Shown piece by piece: positions 8,642 to 18,085 of a stretch of 64,000 nt of DNA. Every line of letters begins with the position of its first letter. Positions within the stretch are counted from its first letter, which is position 1. Under the pieces are notes generated by a model. It did not search any database. It saw only the letters and a list, made by a program, of their open reading frames with translations, and was not told where the DNA came from. Where the stretch lies: positions 55,479 to 119,478 of the forward strand of contig NHBK01000017.1 in the NCBI GenBank assembly GCA_002173095.1, written 5' to 3'. Made by a program: the position numbers and the translations under genes. The DNA is from Hyphomonadaceae bacterium TMED5 (GTDB lineage Bacteria > Pseudomonadota > Alphaproteobacteria > Caulobacterales > Hyphomonadaceae).

Positions 8642-9259
8642 ATGTCTCGTCGACATAGTGCAAAGTACAAAATTGACCGTCGCGTAGGCGAAAACATCTG
8701 GGGCCGTCCTAAATCCCCAGTCAACAAACGCCCTAACCGTCCAGGCCAGCATGGCGGCGCTCGTCGCGGCAAGCTTTCTGACTTCGGTACACAGCTGATG
8801 GCTAAGCAAAAGCTCAAAGGCTATTACGGCGACATCACCGAGAAACAATTCCGCAAAACTTATGACGAAGCTGCTCGTCGTAAAGGTAACACCGCGGAGA
8901 ACCTGATCGGTCTTCTCGAATGCCGTCTCGACGCATTCATCTACCGCTCTAAATTCGTTCCAACAATCTTCGCTGCTCGTCAGTTCGTGAACCACGCTCA
9001 CGTGAAGGTAAACGGCGTTCGCACGAACATTCCGTCTTACCGTCTGAAAGCTGGCGACGTTGTTGAGCTGCGTGACCGCGCTAAAAACATGGCGCTCGTT
9101 CTCGAAGCTCTGGGTTCTACAGAACGTGACGTTCCAGAATATATCGACCTTGATCCGAAAGCGATGAGCGCAACTTTCGTTCGCGTTCCAGAACTTTCTG
9201 ACGTTCCATACCCAGTGAAAATGGAACCTAACCTGGTTGTCGAATTCTACTCCTCTTAA
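8642..9259 (+). CDS. rpsD: 30S ribosomal protein S4
   Basis: Primary 16S rRNA-binding protein that nucleates the small subunit. 205 aa, full length. The N-terminal part [20 protein letters not shown] and the S4 domain (about residues 95-160; [29 protein letters not shown]) are typical. Codon use differs from its neighbours, with many CGT, GTT and TCT codons, as expected for a highly expressed gene. An AATATGAGGTG ribosome site precedes the ATG. It stands alone, with a terminator on each side. The upstream 150 bases may include an autoregulatory S4 target, but I see no firm structure. Confidence 0.97.
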   Translation: MSRRHSAKYKIDRRVGENIWGRPKSPVNKRPNRPGQHGGARRGKLSDFGTQLMAKQKLKGYYGDITEKQFRKTYDEAARRKGNTAENLIGLLECRLDAFIYRSKFVPTIFAARQFVNHAHVKVNGVRTNIPSYRLKAGDVVELRDRAKNMALVLEALGSTERDVPEYIDLDPKAMSATFVRVPELSDVPYPVKMEPNLVVEFYSS

Positions 9260-9282
9260 GAGGATCGAAAATCGAATTTATC

Positions 9283-9313
9283 AAAGCCGTCCGATCTTTC
9301 GGGCGGCTTTTTT
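9283..9313 (+). terminator. rpsD terminator
   Basis: AAAGCCGTCCGA and TCGGGCGGCTTT form a stem around TCTT (one G-T pair), followed by TTTT. Strong Rho-independent form. Confidence 0.9.
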
Positions 9314-9429
9314 AATTTCGCGCAAAAACTTTTTAGTCTCAGACCTGTAACCTCCTCTGTTCAGGGGATTGTTAAAGGCCTGAAACTTCGCTCTTCTGTG
9401 GAAAATCAAACAGATTCCCGGGAAAGCAT

Positions 9430-10737
9430 ATGTCGTTTTCGAAATATCTGAGCCTTGCTGCTCTGGCCGCGCTGATCGTCTCTTTCGCGCCAGCCCTGGC
9501 TCCTCCAGCCAATGCACAATCCAGCAATAATGTCCGCGCCTGCCAATCCGGCAATGCGGAAGGCTGTTTCTATGCCGGTGCCGAAATCGCACCGAACAAC
9601 AAACAATCGGCCATGCCGTACTTCATGCGCGCCTGTGATCTGGGCGTGCCGGATGGATGTTTTTATGTCGGACGCTGGCAGCTCTATGGCGAAGGCAATA
9701 TCCGTCAGGATCGAAGCGCGGCTCTGGATAATTTCGAACGCGCATGTTCCGTCGGTCATTATGAAGGCTGCGAGTTTGGCTATGACGTGGCCATCCTCCC
9801 GCAATTCGGGTTTCGGGACATTGGTCGCGCCCTCGATATGATGGAAGAAGGCTGCGAGGCGGGAAATATTCCAGCCTGTAAAGATGGCGCAGCCATCGCC
9901 TATGATGGCCGTGCTGGCGAACATCCGGGACATGTCGACTTTTCACGTGCAGGCCCAATGGCAGAACTTGTCTGTGCCGACGAATATGACCGGCTCTACT
10001 GCCAGATGGCTGAAGCCATTTACGGAAATCCGGAATCCCCGAGCTTCGATGCTGAACGCGGCATTTATTACAACCAGCTGAACTGCAATAACGGCGTGGC
10101 GGCATCCTGCGGCAATGTCGGTTATATCTATATGATGCTGGAAGAGTACGAACTCGCATCGCAGGCCTACTTGCGCGCCTGTCGCGGCGGTCAGGCCAAT
10201 CATTGCGAGTATGGCCAATACCTTTCCAACTGGGTACGCACGCAGGCTGCAGAACTCGCCGCCTACAATGCGCAACAACAGCAACGAAACAGCACGATCA
10301 ATAGCCTGATCAGCGCTGGCCGCTATGCTGATGCGGTAAACCGCGCCGTGCATGAATACCGTTCAACCGATCTCGCCTCCCGCGCAGTGCTTGCCGCAAA
10401 CAATGCTGGCGCCATGTCCACGCTGAACACGCAGGATCTTTATGTGCTGGCCTACTGGTTCCCGTCTGGTCAGGTGTCGTCCTTCGTGAACTCACAGCTC
10501 TCTGCACGCGGTACGGGTCTGGAAGGCACATTCGGAGGCGATACGAATGCGCCGGGCGCTGCAGCGGCTCGCTATGAGCAACAATATGGCTCACGCGCAC
10601 CGAGTTATTCGACCAATTCTGGTCCGACCCCGAGCTCATCGCCCGTGATGTCTTCCGCACAGGCCGCTCAACAGACCCGCGACCGCTATCGCGCGGCATG
10701 GTGTCAGGGCAGCAACCAGAACCGGAATGTCTGCTAG
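9430..10737 (+). CDS. Secreted Sel1/Hcp-like cysteine-repeat protein
   Basis: 435 aa with a signal peptide (about residues 1-31, ending ANA). The body has six C-x7-C units (for example ACQSGNAEGC, ACDLGVPDGC, ACSVGHYEGC, GCEAGNIPAC, NCNNGVAASC, ACRGGQANHC) spaced like Sel1-type helical repeats. This is the pattern of Helicobacter Hcp-like proteins, where each repeat carries a disulfide (family knowledge). The last 170 residues are Ala/Ser/Gln-rich and seem disordered until a final WCQGSNQNRNVC. Likely periplasmic or secreted, and a likely client of the DsbA-family proteins encoded at 58-60 kb. Partner unknown. Confidence 0.75.
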   Translation: MSFSKYLSLAALAALIVSFAPALAPPANAQSSNNVRACQSGNAEGCFYAGAEIAPNNKQSAMPYFMRACDLGVPDGCFYVGRWQLYGEGNIRQDRSAALDNFERACSVGHYEGCEFGYDVAILPQFGFRDIGRALDMMEEGCEAGNIPACKDGAAIAYDGRAGEHPGHVDFSRAGPMAELVCADEYDRLYCQMAEAIYGNPESPSFDAERGIYYNQLNCNNGVAASCGNVGYIYMMLEEYELASQAYLRACRGGQANHCEYGQYLSNWVRTQAAELAAYNAQQQQRNSTINSLISAGRYADAVNRAVHEYRSTDLASRAVLAANNAGAMSTLNTQDLYVLAYWFPSGQVSSFVNSQLSARGTGLEGTFGGDTNAPGAAAARYEQQYGSRAPSYSTNSGPTPSSSPVMSSAQAAQQTRDRYRAAWCQGSNQNRNVC

Positions 10738-10746
10738 CGTATCATC

Positions 10747-10780
10747 TCACCGGATCGCAAAGCCAATTGCGGTCCGGTGA
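10747..10780 (+). other. 14-bp hairpin upstream of ppk2
   Basis: TCACCGGATCGCAA pairs with TTGCGGTCCGGTGA across AGCCAA (one G-T pair). No T-run follows, and it ends 21 bp before the ppk2 start, so it is either an imperfect terminator of the Sel1 gene or a leader structure. Confidence 0.5.
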
Positions 10781-10801
10781 AAATCGCGTCTTACTAGGCG
10801 T

Positions 10802-11632
10802 ATGACTTTTGAAATCCCGTCTATCAAAGATATTAAAGACCGCGTGATTGCCGAACCGGGCAAAACCTTCAAACTGAAAGACCGCGCGACGCGCGATGAA
10901 AAACTGTTTGAAGACAAGCACGCCGCCCGCGCGAGCTCTGAAGAAGATGCGCGTGAGATCGACCGCCTTCAGGACATTCTCTATGCAGAAGGCAAGCAGG
11001 CCCTTCTTGTGGTTCTTCAGGGGATAGATACCGCTGGCAAAAGCGGGACGATGCGTTCAGTCTTTGCCTATACCAGCCCGCTAGGGCTTCAGGTGGCCGC
11101 TTTCAAAAAGCCAACAGATCTTGAACTCTCTCATGACTATCTCTGGCGGGTGCATCAGGTCGTTCCCCGCAAAGGCTATATCGGTATTTTCGACCGGTCT
11201 CATTATGAAGATGTGCTGGTGGTGAAGGTGCGCGGTTTTGCGCCAAAGGACGACATTGAGAAGCGCTATGAGCAGATCAATCAGTTCGAAAAACACCTTA
11301 CGGAAAACGGCACGAAAATCCTCAAATTCATGCTGCATATTTCGCCGGAAACACAGGCTGAGCGATTGAAGTCCAGACTGGACGAACCGCATAAGCGCTG
11401 GAAGTTCAATCCGGGTGACCTGGAGGACCGCAAGCTCTGGCCGGACTTCATGGATGCCTATGACGATATGGTTGAGCGATGCTCCACCGACCATGCGCCC
11501 TGGTATGTGATTCCATCCGACTCAAAGTCGCGTCGGAACGCCATGATTGCGCGTATTGTTCGCGGTGCACTGGAGGACATGGACCCGCAATATCCAGACC
11601 CGGGCTGGAACGCCGCAGATTACGACATCTGA
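10802..11632 (+). CDS. ppk2: Polyphosphate kinase 2 family protein
   Basis: Transfers phosphate between polyphosphate and nucleotides in the cytoplasm. 276 aa. Walker A GIDTAGKSG lies near residue 75, followed by the lid region HDYLWRVHQVVPRKG and the conserved IGIFDRSHYEDVLVVKV. Size and motifs fit the one-domain PPK2 type that phosphorylates AMP and/or ADP; the subclass is inferred and not certain. The ATG at 10802 has only a short AGG upstream. A strong hairpin sits just before the gene. Confidence 0.88.
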   Translation: MTFEIPSIKDIKDRVIAEPGKTFKLKDRATRDEKLFEDKHAARASSEEDAREIDRLQDILYAEGKQALLVVLQGIDTAGKSGTMRSVFAYTSPLGLQVAAFKKPTDLELSHDYLWRVHQVVPRKGYIGIFDRSHYEDVLVVKVRGFAPKDDIEKRYEQINQFEKHLTENGTKILKFMLHISPETQAERLKSRLDEPHKRWKFNPGDLEDRKLWPDFMDAYDDMVERCSTDHAPWYVIPSDSKSRRNAMIARIVRGALEDMDPQYPDPGWNAADYDI

Positions 11633-11764
11633 CGCCCTGAACTCAGGCAAACTCTCCTCGAAAATCACATAACGAAGTTTTATGTAGTGAACTCTATTTA
11701 AGTGTTTGTAATAGAGCCCGCGTTCGCTAAAGTCGGCGAAAACATAAAATGAGGAAACGAGGAA

Positions 11765-13960
11765 TTGCGCGACTTTGTAAGGGGGATTGTATCCTCTTGT
11801 CTCGTAGGGAGTCTGTGGACATTTTCTGGCCTGGCGAGCGCCGATATCCCAGATCCCGCGAACTACGTACCGACAGCCGAACCCATCAGAATCTCATCGG
11901 ATGAGGCGCCGCGTATCGATGGTGACCTGTCAGACCCGGTCTGGCAGCGCGCAACGCAACTGACAGATTTCTACACGGTTGAACCGGCGCTGGGCGAAGC
12001 GACGGAAGACACGATTGTCTACCTCGCCTATGATGACGAGGCGCTCTATGTCGCCATTCGCGCATATGACCGAAACCCTGAGCGCATTCTCACCCGCATT
12101 ATGGAACGCGACGGCGATGTCTGGCGCGATGATATGGTGCGGTTCTATATCGACCCATTCAATACAGGACTGAGCGGTTTCGGCTTTGACGTAAACGCAA
12201 ATGGTGCCCGGCTCGACCGCATCATCCAACGCGGCCGCGCGCCGATTGATGAGTGGAACACAATCTGGGATTCAGCTGGTCAGGTCGACGAGGAAGGCTG
12301 GACGGCCGAGTTCACCATCCCGTTCCGCTCTATCAGTTTCGACCCGGAAAGCACTGAAGGCTGGGGTCTTCTGATCACGCGGGAAGTGTCTCACGCCAAT
12401 CAGGAATTGCGCTGGGCCTCTATTGATCCGGGTGTGAGCAGTTTTGACTTCCGCAGCCCTGGCCGCCTGACGGGTATTCGCGACATTGATCAGGGCCTGG
12501 GGCTTGATGTCGAACTTCAAGGCAAGCTGGTTGCCAGCCGTGACTGGGAGCAGCCTCGCGATGATGACATTGTGATAGAGCCGAGCGCGAACATTTATTA
12601 CAAGCTCACGCCGTCTCTCACCGGCCTCCTCACACTTAATGCCGACTTCTCTGATACGCCGCTCGATAGCCGCGAAATCAATACCGGACGCTTTTCAATC
12701 TTCCTTCCAGAGACGCGCGATTTCTTCCTGCAGGATGCCTCACTGTTTGAATTCGCAGGCTCCACCTTTTCTGCCTATCAGAATGGACGCCCCTTCTTCT
12801 CTCGCCGTATCGGTATTGTAGATGGCCAACAGGTCGACCTGAAAGCAGGTCTTAAGCTCAGTGGCGAGTTGAGCGGCGTCGAATTTGGTGTCCTTAGCGC
12901 GCAAATGGGCAGCACGGATTCACTAGACTCCCAGAACTTGTCAGTCGCCCGTGCCAGCGTGGACGTGCTGGATAATTCCCGCCTCGGCTTCATCGCGACC
13001 AATGGCGACCCGCGCGGCCTGACCGACAACACGCTGGTGGGTACAGACTTCATCTATCTCGATCGCAGCTTCCTTGGCGGCGGCCTGATGCAGGCGACCG
13101 CATTCTATATGCGAACCACGTCAGACGACGTTGAAGATGATTCCTTCGGCATTTCCTTCGCCTATCCCAATGACCGTTGGGACTGGGATATTCTGCTTCA
13201 GGAGATCGGCGAGGATTATCGCCCCGCCCTCGGCTTTGTGAACCGACCGGGTACCCGCGAAATGCGCGCGAACTGGCATCGCAGATATCGCCCATCCGGG
13301 TCCTGGATCAATTACTGGCAAATCGGAACGGCGCACCGCTATGTCGGCGATCTGGATGGCAATCTGGAAACGCGGAAAACATCCATCAAGTTTGAGGCAA
13401 ACACCTCTGATACCGATCTCTATAAGTTCGAACTCTTTGAAAATTTTGAAGCCGTCAGCGTGCCCTTCAGCCTGCCGAACAGCATCGTTGTTCCTGCGGG
13501 TGACTATCACAATGACGGCATAAGCGGGTCGCTTCGGTCTTCCTTCACACGGTCTTACGGGACGGAATCCTCTTTCACCGTTCAGGATTATTATGGCGGC
13601 AATCGCGTGAATGTTGAGCTGGAAGGCTCGCTTCGCCCATCACCATACTGGAACCTCAAGGTCAGCTATGAGCATGATCAGATTTCGGTTCCGAATGGTG
13701 ACGTGACTGTTCGCGTATTCGGCCTGGAAGGTGTCATCAACTTCTCGCCGGATATCTCCGTGGCCACAGAAGCCCAATATGACAATATTTCTGAAGGCCT
13801 TTCCGTCTTCAGTCGTCTGCGCTGGGAAGTTCGTCCGGAAACAGAGCTGTTCGTTTCCATGGGCCATGGGGCCATCGTTCAGTATGAAGATTTCCCAAGA
13901 GACTTTGAGTCCGTTCAAACGCAGCTGGTTGTCCGTTTCGGCAACCGCTTCCAGTTCTGA
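11765..13960 (+). CDS. DUF5916 outer-membrane protein with CBM9-like domain
   Basis: 731 aa. A signal peptide (to about residue 27) is followed by a carbohydrate-binding family 9-like domain (about 38-225; APRIDGDLSDPVWQRA, YLAYDDEALYVAIRAYDRNP, VRFYIDPF). The rest is beta-strand rich, with FFLQDASLFEF, FFSRRIGI and a C-terminus QLVVRFGNRFQF, the usual end of an outer-membrane barrel. This is the DUF5916 layout. A role in sensing or taking up a glycan or surface assembly is possible, but no function is established here. The start is TTG at 11765 behind ACGAGGA. It is monocistronic, with a regulated-looking gap after it. Confidence 0.85.
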   Translation: MRDFVRGIVSSCLVGSLWTFSGLASADIPDPANYVPTAEPIRISSDEAPRIDGDLSDPVWQRATQLTDFYTVEPALGEATEDTIVYLAYDDEALYVAIRAYDRNPERILTRIMERDGDVWRDDMVRFYIDPFNTGLSGFGFDVNANGARLDRIIQRGRAPIDEWNTIWDSAGQVDEEGWTAEFTIPFRSISFDPESTEGWGLLITREVSHANQELRWASIDPGVSSFDFRSPGRLTGIRDIDQGLGLDVELQGKLVASRDWEQPRDDDIVIEPSANIYYKLTPSLTGLLTLNADFSDTPLDSREINTGRFSIFLPETRDFFLQDASLFEFAGSTFSAYQNGRPFFSRRIGIVDGQQVDLKAGLKLSGELSGVEFGVLSAQMGSTDSLDSQNLSVARASVDVLDNSRLGFIATNGDPRGLTDNTLVGTDFIYLDRSFLGGGLMQATAFYMRTTSDDVEDDSFGISFAYPNDRWDWDILLQEIGEDYRPALGFVNRPGTREMRANWHRRYRPSGSWINYWQIGTAHRYVGDLDGNLETRKTSIKFEANTSDTDLYKFELFENFEAVSVPFSLPNSIVVPAGDYHNDGISGSLRSSFTRSYGTESSFTVQDYYGGNRVNVELEGSLRPSPYWNLKVSYEHDQISVPNGDVTVRVFGLEGVINFSPDISVATEAQYDNISEGLSVFSRLRWEVRPETELFVSMGHGAIVQYEDFPRDFESVQTQLVVRFGNRFQF

Positions 13961-14003
13961 CAATAAGTCAGGCGCAAGTCCATATTGTTGCTTGACGAGG
14001 ATT

Positions 14004-14040
14004 TATTGTTTTGCAATATGCAAATTATTGCAAAACAATA
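14004..14040. repeat. Perfect 15-bp inverted repeat, probable operator or leader hairpin
   Basis: TATTGTTTTGCAATA (14004-14018) and TATTGCAAAACAATA (14026-14040) are exact reverse complements across seven bases. A TTGACG at 13992-13997 with AT-rich bases about 17 later makes a possible promoter that the repeat overlaps. The low GC and lack of a T-run argue against a terminator. The right arm abuts the AAGG ribosome site of the lipoprotein gene at 14053. Confidence 0.6.
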
Positions 14041-14052
14041 AGGCCCGTTCCT

Positions 14053-14418
14053 ATGAAGCTTTTCACTCTCGCCGCAATTTCTGGCGTCGCTCTTCTCACC
14101 GCTGGTTGCGTTGTCATTGACGCAGATACGGATGGCGACTGGGATCACCATTTCTCAAATGACCGCCTCTATTCGGCAAACATCACAGAAGATGCGGTCA
14201 TCATTCGCGTGCCAGCCTCTGGCTGCACCAGCAAAGAGTCCTTCTCTGTTGATGTAGACCGCGAAGGCAACAACACCTTCGTCGTTGAGTTCGACCGCGA
14301 GCGTGAAGACTATTGCCGCATGCTCCAGCCTGAGGGCGAAGAGCTGGTCTACACCTTCTCCGAGCTTGGTATTCCAACCGGCGCGTCCGTCGTGATTGAA
14401 AACCCGGTCGGTCGCTAA
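14053..14418 (+). CDS. Small lipoprotein of unknown function
   Basis: 121 aa starting MKLFTLAAISGVALLTAGC; the lipobox LTAGC places the lipidated Cys at residue 19. The mature part is acidic, has two cysteines (ASGCTS and EDYCRM) and reads as mainly beta (NTFVVEFDRE, LVYTFSELGI). I chose the ATG at 14053 because it gives a complete lipoprotein signal with AAGG upstream; the frame is open from 14011 but that part lies in the inverted repeat. Expression is likely controlled by that repeat. No family recognised. Confidence 0.75.
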   Translation: MKLFTLAAISGVALLTAGCVVIDADTDGDWDHHFSNDRLYSANITEDAVIIRVPASGCTSKESFSVDVDREGNNTFVVEFDREREDYCRMLQPEGEELVYTFSELGIPTGASVVIENPVGR

Positions 14419-14440
14419 CAGTTTTTCCCGTTCAAAAGAA

Positions 14441-14467
14441 AAGCGCTCCCCTTAAGGAGCGCTTTTT
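14441..14467. terminator. Convergent terminator, lipoprotein gene and pdxH
   Basis: AAGCGCTCC and GGAGCGCTT form a perfect stem around CCTTAA, with TTTT on the plus side. It lies between two convergent genes and ends at the pdxH stop. Confidence 0.9.
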
Positions 14468-15141
14468 TATGGAAACAGGCGTGTCGTGGTCCATGGTGCG
14501 CCCTCTTCCTCTCTGCGGAAGACCAGACGGTCATGCAGACGGAATGGGCGGTCACGCCAGAACTCGATCTCGACCGGCTTGAGCCTGAAGCCTGACCAAT
14601 GCGGCGGACGTGGCACTTTGCCGAGCCCGAACTTGGTCGCATATTGCGCCACACGCTTTTCGAGCGCGAAGCGGCCTTCCATCGGACGGGATTGCTCGCT
14701 CGCCCAGGCACCAATCCGGCTATCTCGCGCACGCGATTGAAAATAGGTATCGGCCTCTTCATCCGTCACGCTTTCCACCACGCCACGCACACGCACAGAC
14801 CGACGCAGAGATTTCCAGTGGAAACATAGCGCGGCCTTATGCTGGCCGAGCAATTCCCTGCCCTTTGCGCTTTCCAGATTGGTGTACCAGACGAACCCGT
14901 CAGCATCCGCGCTCTTCAGAAGCACCATGCGCACATTGGGAAGACCGTCAGCATCGACCGTCGCCAGCGACATGGCGTTTGCATCATTCACTTCTGACTT
15001 CAGCGCCGTTTCCAGCCATTCAGCAAACAGGTCGAACGGATCCTGTTTAGCATAGAAAATCGTGTCATCCGTGTCTGCTTTATCGGCCTCGGCATAATCC
15101 GGGGAGTGTGGGATGAGATCGTCAATTTTCTTGTCGGACAT
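14467..15141 (-). CDS. pdxH: Pyridoxamine 5'-phosphate oxidase
   Basis: Makes pyridoxal 5'-phosphate from pyridoxine or pyridoxamine phosphate with FMN and oxygen. 224 aa, usual size. Family motifs seen: [54 protein letters not shown], and the C-terminal [13 protein letters not shown] with the end [15 protein letters not shown] precedes the ATG. Single gene, convergent with the lipoprotein gene and divergent from the cyclase gene. Confidence 0.95.
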   Translation of the reverse strand: MSDKKIDDLIPHSPDYAEADKADTDDTIFYAKQDPFDLFAEWLETALKSEVNDANAMSLATVDADGLPNVRMVLLKSADADGFVWYTNLESAKGRELLGQHKAALCFHWKSLRRSVRVRGVVESVTDEEADTYFQSRARDSRIGAWASEQSRPMEGRFALEKRVAQYATKFGLGKVPRPPHWSGFRLKPVEIEFWRDRPFRLHDRLVFRREEEGAPWTTTRLFP

Positions 15142-15227
15142 GGAACAGCCTTTCTGCCAGACCTATTCATTTGCTTGACTGTATGTGCGCGCCGTCGGAC
15201 ACAAGAGCAAGACAGGAGGGATAGGAT

Positions 15228-15887
15228 ATGCCTCGTTTTGTGGACCTATCACACACGATTGAAGACGGAATGGTCACCTATAAAGGCCTTCCCGCGCCTA
15301 TCATTTGTGACTGGATGAGCTTTGAGAAATCTCACGAGAAATATTCTGAAGGCACAGAGTTTTCCATGCAGTGGATTTCCATGCACGGAAATACAGGCAC
15401 CTATCTGGACGTACCACGCCACTGCTATCGTGACGGACACGATATGTGCGGCCTGTCGCTCACACGCGTTTCCAACGTGCCTGCCGTCTGCCTGAACGTC
15501 ACGGCGAACCCGAAACGGGAAATCGGCGTGTCCTGGTTTGAGGGCGTGGATATCAAAGACCATGCGGTTCTGATCCACACCGAATGGTCCCGCCATTTCG
15601 GCACCGATGCCTATTTTGAAGATCATATCTATCTCAGCGCAGCAGCTGCAGCCTATCTGCGAGATGAAGGCGCGGCTCTCGTCGGAATAGACAGCTTCAA
15701 CATCGACAATACCGATGGCGGCGAGCGCCCGGTACACTCCATTTTGCTCGGCGCAGAAATTCCGGTGGTCGAACATCTGACGAATCTCAGTGCGCTTCCA
15801 CGTGATGGATTTCTATTCTCGGCCGTTCCTCCACGAATAAAGGATGTCGGGACCTTTCCAGTGCGCGCTCATGCCATTATGGACTAA
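15228..15887 (+). CDS. Cyclase-family metal hydrolase
   Basis: 219-aa member of the cyclase/kynurenine-formamidase-like family. The metal-binding motif HGNTGTYLDVPRH (about residues 54-66) corresponds to HxGTHxDxPxH, but with N-T-G-T-Y, so the second His of the usual GTH is replaced by Tyr. LVGIDSFNIDN and the late H of PVVEHL also fit. Substrate unknown; kynurenine formamidase proper would show the full motif. A near-perfect AGGAGGG precedes the ATG. It lies 37 bp before aroC and may be cotranscribed. Confidence 0.8.
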   Translation: MPRFVDLSHTIEDGMVTYKGLPAPIICDWMSFEKSHEKYSEGTEFSMQWISMHGNTGTYLDVPRHCYRDGHDMCGLSLTRVSNVPAVCLNVTANPKREIGVSWFEGVDIKDHAVLIHTEWSRHFGTDAYFEDHIYLSAAAAAYLRDEGAALVGIDSFNIDNTDGGERPVHSILLGAEIPVVEHLTNLSALPRDGFLFSAVPPRIKDVGTFPVRAHAIMD

Positions 15888-15924
15888 CCCTTGCGCATTC
15901 GCTCGGTCATTCCAGATTTAAACC

Positions 15925-17025
15925 ATGTCACACAATACCTTCGGTCATCTGTTTCGCGTCACCACCTGGGGAGAAAGCCACGGCCCGGCCATTGGCTGCG
16001 TCGTTGATGGTTGCCCTGCAGGCTTGCGTCTGGACGAAGCTGACATTCAGGCCTTTCTTGATCTGCGCCGTCCGGGCACGTCACGCTTTGTGACCCAGCG
16101 CCGCGAGCCTGATCAGGCGAAAATCCTGTCTGGCGTGTTTGGCGACGATCTCACCGAGGGTCAGCATGGCGGTCAGGTGACCACCGGAACGCCGATCTGT
16201 CTGATGATCGAAAACGTTGACCAACGTTCGAAAGACTATGGCGATATTCGTGATCGCTATCGCCCCGGCCATGCCGACTATACCTATGATGAAAAATACG
16301 GTGTGCGCGACTATCGCGGCGGCGGGCGCTCATCAGCGCGCGAAACAGCATCCCGCGTAGCCGCTGGCGCAGTCGCTCGCGCAGTGCTCGGCGAAGACAT
16401 CAAAATTCGCGCCGCTCTCGTTCAGATCGGCGAGCATAAAATCGACTATTCCAAATGGAATTGGGACGAGACCCAAAACAACCCATTTTGGTGTCCTGAT
16501 GCCGATATGGCAAAAGTCTGGGAAACCTATCTCGATGAGATTCGCAAATCGGGCTCGTCTGTTGGTGCCGTCATCGAGGTCGTTGCCGAAGGTGTGCCAG
16601 CAGGATGGGGCGCACCAATCTATGGCAAGCTCGATTCTGACCTCGCAATGGCCATGATGTCCATCAATGCCGTCAAAGGCGTTGAGATTGGCGCAGGTAT
16701 GGATGCAGCCTCCCTCACTGGCGAAACGAATGCAGACCAGATGCGCGCTGGCAATGAAGGCCCGCGTTTCCTGTCCAACAATAATGGCGGCATTCTGGGC
16801 GGCATTTCTTCTGGTCAGCCCATCATCGCCCGTTTCTCGGTGAAACCGACCTCTTCCATTCTGACGACGCGCCAGTCTGTAACGCGCGACGGCAAGGATG
16901 TGGATGTGATGACCAAGGGCCGTCACGACCCATGTGTGGGCATTCGCGCCGCACCTGTTGCTGAAGCCATGATGGCCTGTGTACTGGCTGACCATAAACT
17001 CCGTCATCGGGGACAAATGGGCTGA
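15925..17025 (+). CDS. aroC: Chorismate synthase
   Basis: Last step of the shikimate pathway, EPSP to chorismate, needing reduced FMN. 366 aa. Signature stretches are [15 protein letters not shown] near the N-terminus, [18 protein letters not shown] in the middle and [20 protein letters not shown] near the end. No clear ribosome site precedes the ATG. Its TGA overlaps the ATG of the following gene by one base, so translational coupling is likely. Confidence 0.97.
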   Translation: MSHNTFGHLFRVTTWGESHGPAIGCVVDGCPAGLRLDEADIQAFLDLRRPGTSRFVTQRREPDQAKILSGVFGDDLTEGQHGGQVTTGTPICLMIENVDQRSKDYGDIRDRYRPGHADYTYDEKYGVRDYRGGGRSSARETASRVAAGAVARAVLGEDIKIRAALVQIGEHKIDYSKWNWDETQNNPFWCPDADMAKVWETYLDEIRKSGSSVGAVIEVVAEGVPAGWGAPIYGKLDSDLAMAMMSINAVKGVEIGAGMDAASLTGETNADQMRAGNEGPRFLSNNNGGILGGISSGQPIIARFSVKPTSSILTTRQSVTRDGKDVDVMTKGRHDPCVGIRAAPVAEAMMACVLADHKLRHRGQMG

Positions 17026-17531
17026 TGGACACACGTGTCTTCACAGCTGACTATGACAAATCCGACATAGCCGTCCGCGTCTGGATCCCTCTCGGAGTGG
17101 CTGCCGTTATGGGCATGACGGGCCTGCTTGCCGGTCTGCCAATGCTGTCACTCATCGCGGCAATTCTGACCTTCATTGCCCTGCGCTCATGGCCGCTCAC
17201 GCGGGTAGACCGTCCAGCTCTGAAACTGTCTCAACAGGGCGTCGAAATTGACGGCCTTGGCGAAGTGCAATGGAAAGATGTGACCGAGGTCACGGCGGGC
17301 GTCGTGCAGGTAAAGTCCGTCAAAATGCCAGCCGTTGATCTGACTTTTCGCCGTCCACTGGCCGAGGTTTTCGCCGCAACGGACGCCACGCGTCTGCGCC
17401 CGTGGGAAATCCGCGTCTTCAAGCTCCGCCGCGACGGCAAGCTGCGTATTGATCTTGGCAAAATGAAAGACGATCCGGACGCGATCCTATCCGCCTTCCA
17501 GCACTTCCATTCGCAAACGCGCGTCGTCTAA
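17025..17531 (+). CDS. Two-span membrane protein, PH-like tail
   Basis: 168 aa. Two hydrophobic spans (about residues 19-38 and 40-58) are followed by a soluble part in which LKLSQQGVEIDGLGEVQWKDV and the alternating hydrophobic strands resemble bacterial PH-like domains seen behind membrane hairpins. The start overlaps the aroC stop by one base. Its own stop overlaps the stop of the convergent DUF924 gene. Function unknown. Confidence 0.7.
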   Translation: MDTRVFTADYDKSDIAVRVWIPLGVAAVMGMTGLLAGLPMLSLIAAILTFIALRSWPLTRVDRPALKLSQQGVEIDGLGEVQWKDVTEVTAGVVQVKSVKMPAVDLTFRRPLAEVFAATDATRLRPWEIRVFKLRRDGKLRIDLGKMKDDPDAILSAFQHFHSQTRVV

Positions 17532-18085
17532 GCGCCGAACCCACCTGATTTCAGATATTCGGCTTCTTCTGGTGTCGTCTCGCGCCCCAGCATGTCATTG
17601 CGGTGCGGAAAACGCCCAAAGCGCGCAATCGCATCCATATGGATCAGCGCGAAATGGTAGTTCTCTTTCATGTCGCTCTGGTGGAACAGATCACAGCAGA
17701 GACGCTGATCGTCCAGATCTTCTGAATGCATGAGCGGCATGTAAAGGAACGCAGTAACAGGCGACATGCACGCCTTGTCATAGCCGGCCTGCAGCGCAAA
17801 GCGCGTAAGCTCTATCGCTTTAGCATCCGTTGAAAACTGTTTGGCATCGCCGCGGAATATATTGCGCGGGATCTGGTCCAAGAGAATAATCAACGCCAGA
17901 CAGCCCGCTGATGTCTGCGCCCAGTCATCCAGCTCGCCTGCTGCGCCACGCTCCCAGAGCGCTTCATAGGGTTTGCAGGCCTCATCAAACTTCGCGCCAC
18001 CCGCAAACCATTTTGAAGGCCCCGCTGTCAGCCAGAAGTCCAGAATGGCGAGCGCTTCGGGCGCTTCGAGTGTTTTGATGGTCAT
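17528..18085 (-). CDS. DUF924 family protein
   Basis: 185 aa. ILDFWLTAGPSKWF at the start, LIILLDQIPRNIFRGD in the middle and FLYMPLMHSED further on are the typical DUF924 stretches; the family is an all-helical, TPR-like fold with no settled role. The ATG overlaps the stop of the upstream methyltransferase gene by four bases, so the two are cotranscribed. Confidence 0.9.
   Translation of the reverse strand: MTIKTLEAPEALAILDFWLTAGPSKWFAGGAKFDEACKPYEALWERGAAGELDDWAQTSAGCLALIILLDQIPRNIFRGDAKQFSTDAKAIELTRFALQAGYDKACMSPVTAFLYMPLMHSEDLDDQRLCCDLFHQSDMKENYHFALIHMDAIARFGRFPHRNDMLGRETTPEEAEYLKSGGFGA

Noticed and set aside
16333..17034. 233-aa minus-strand ORF opposite aroC
   Set aside because: Shadow of chorismate synthase, no recognisable domain.
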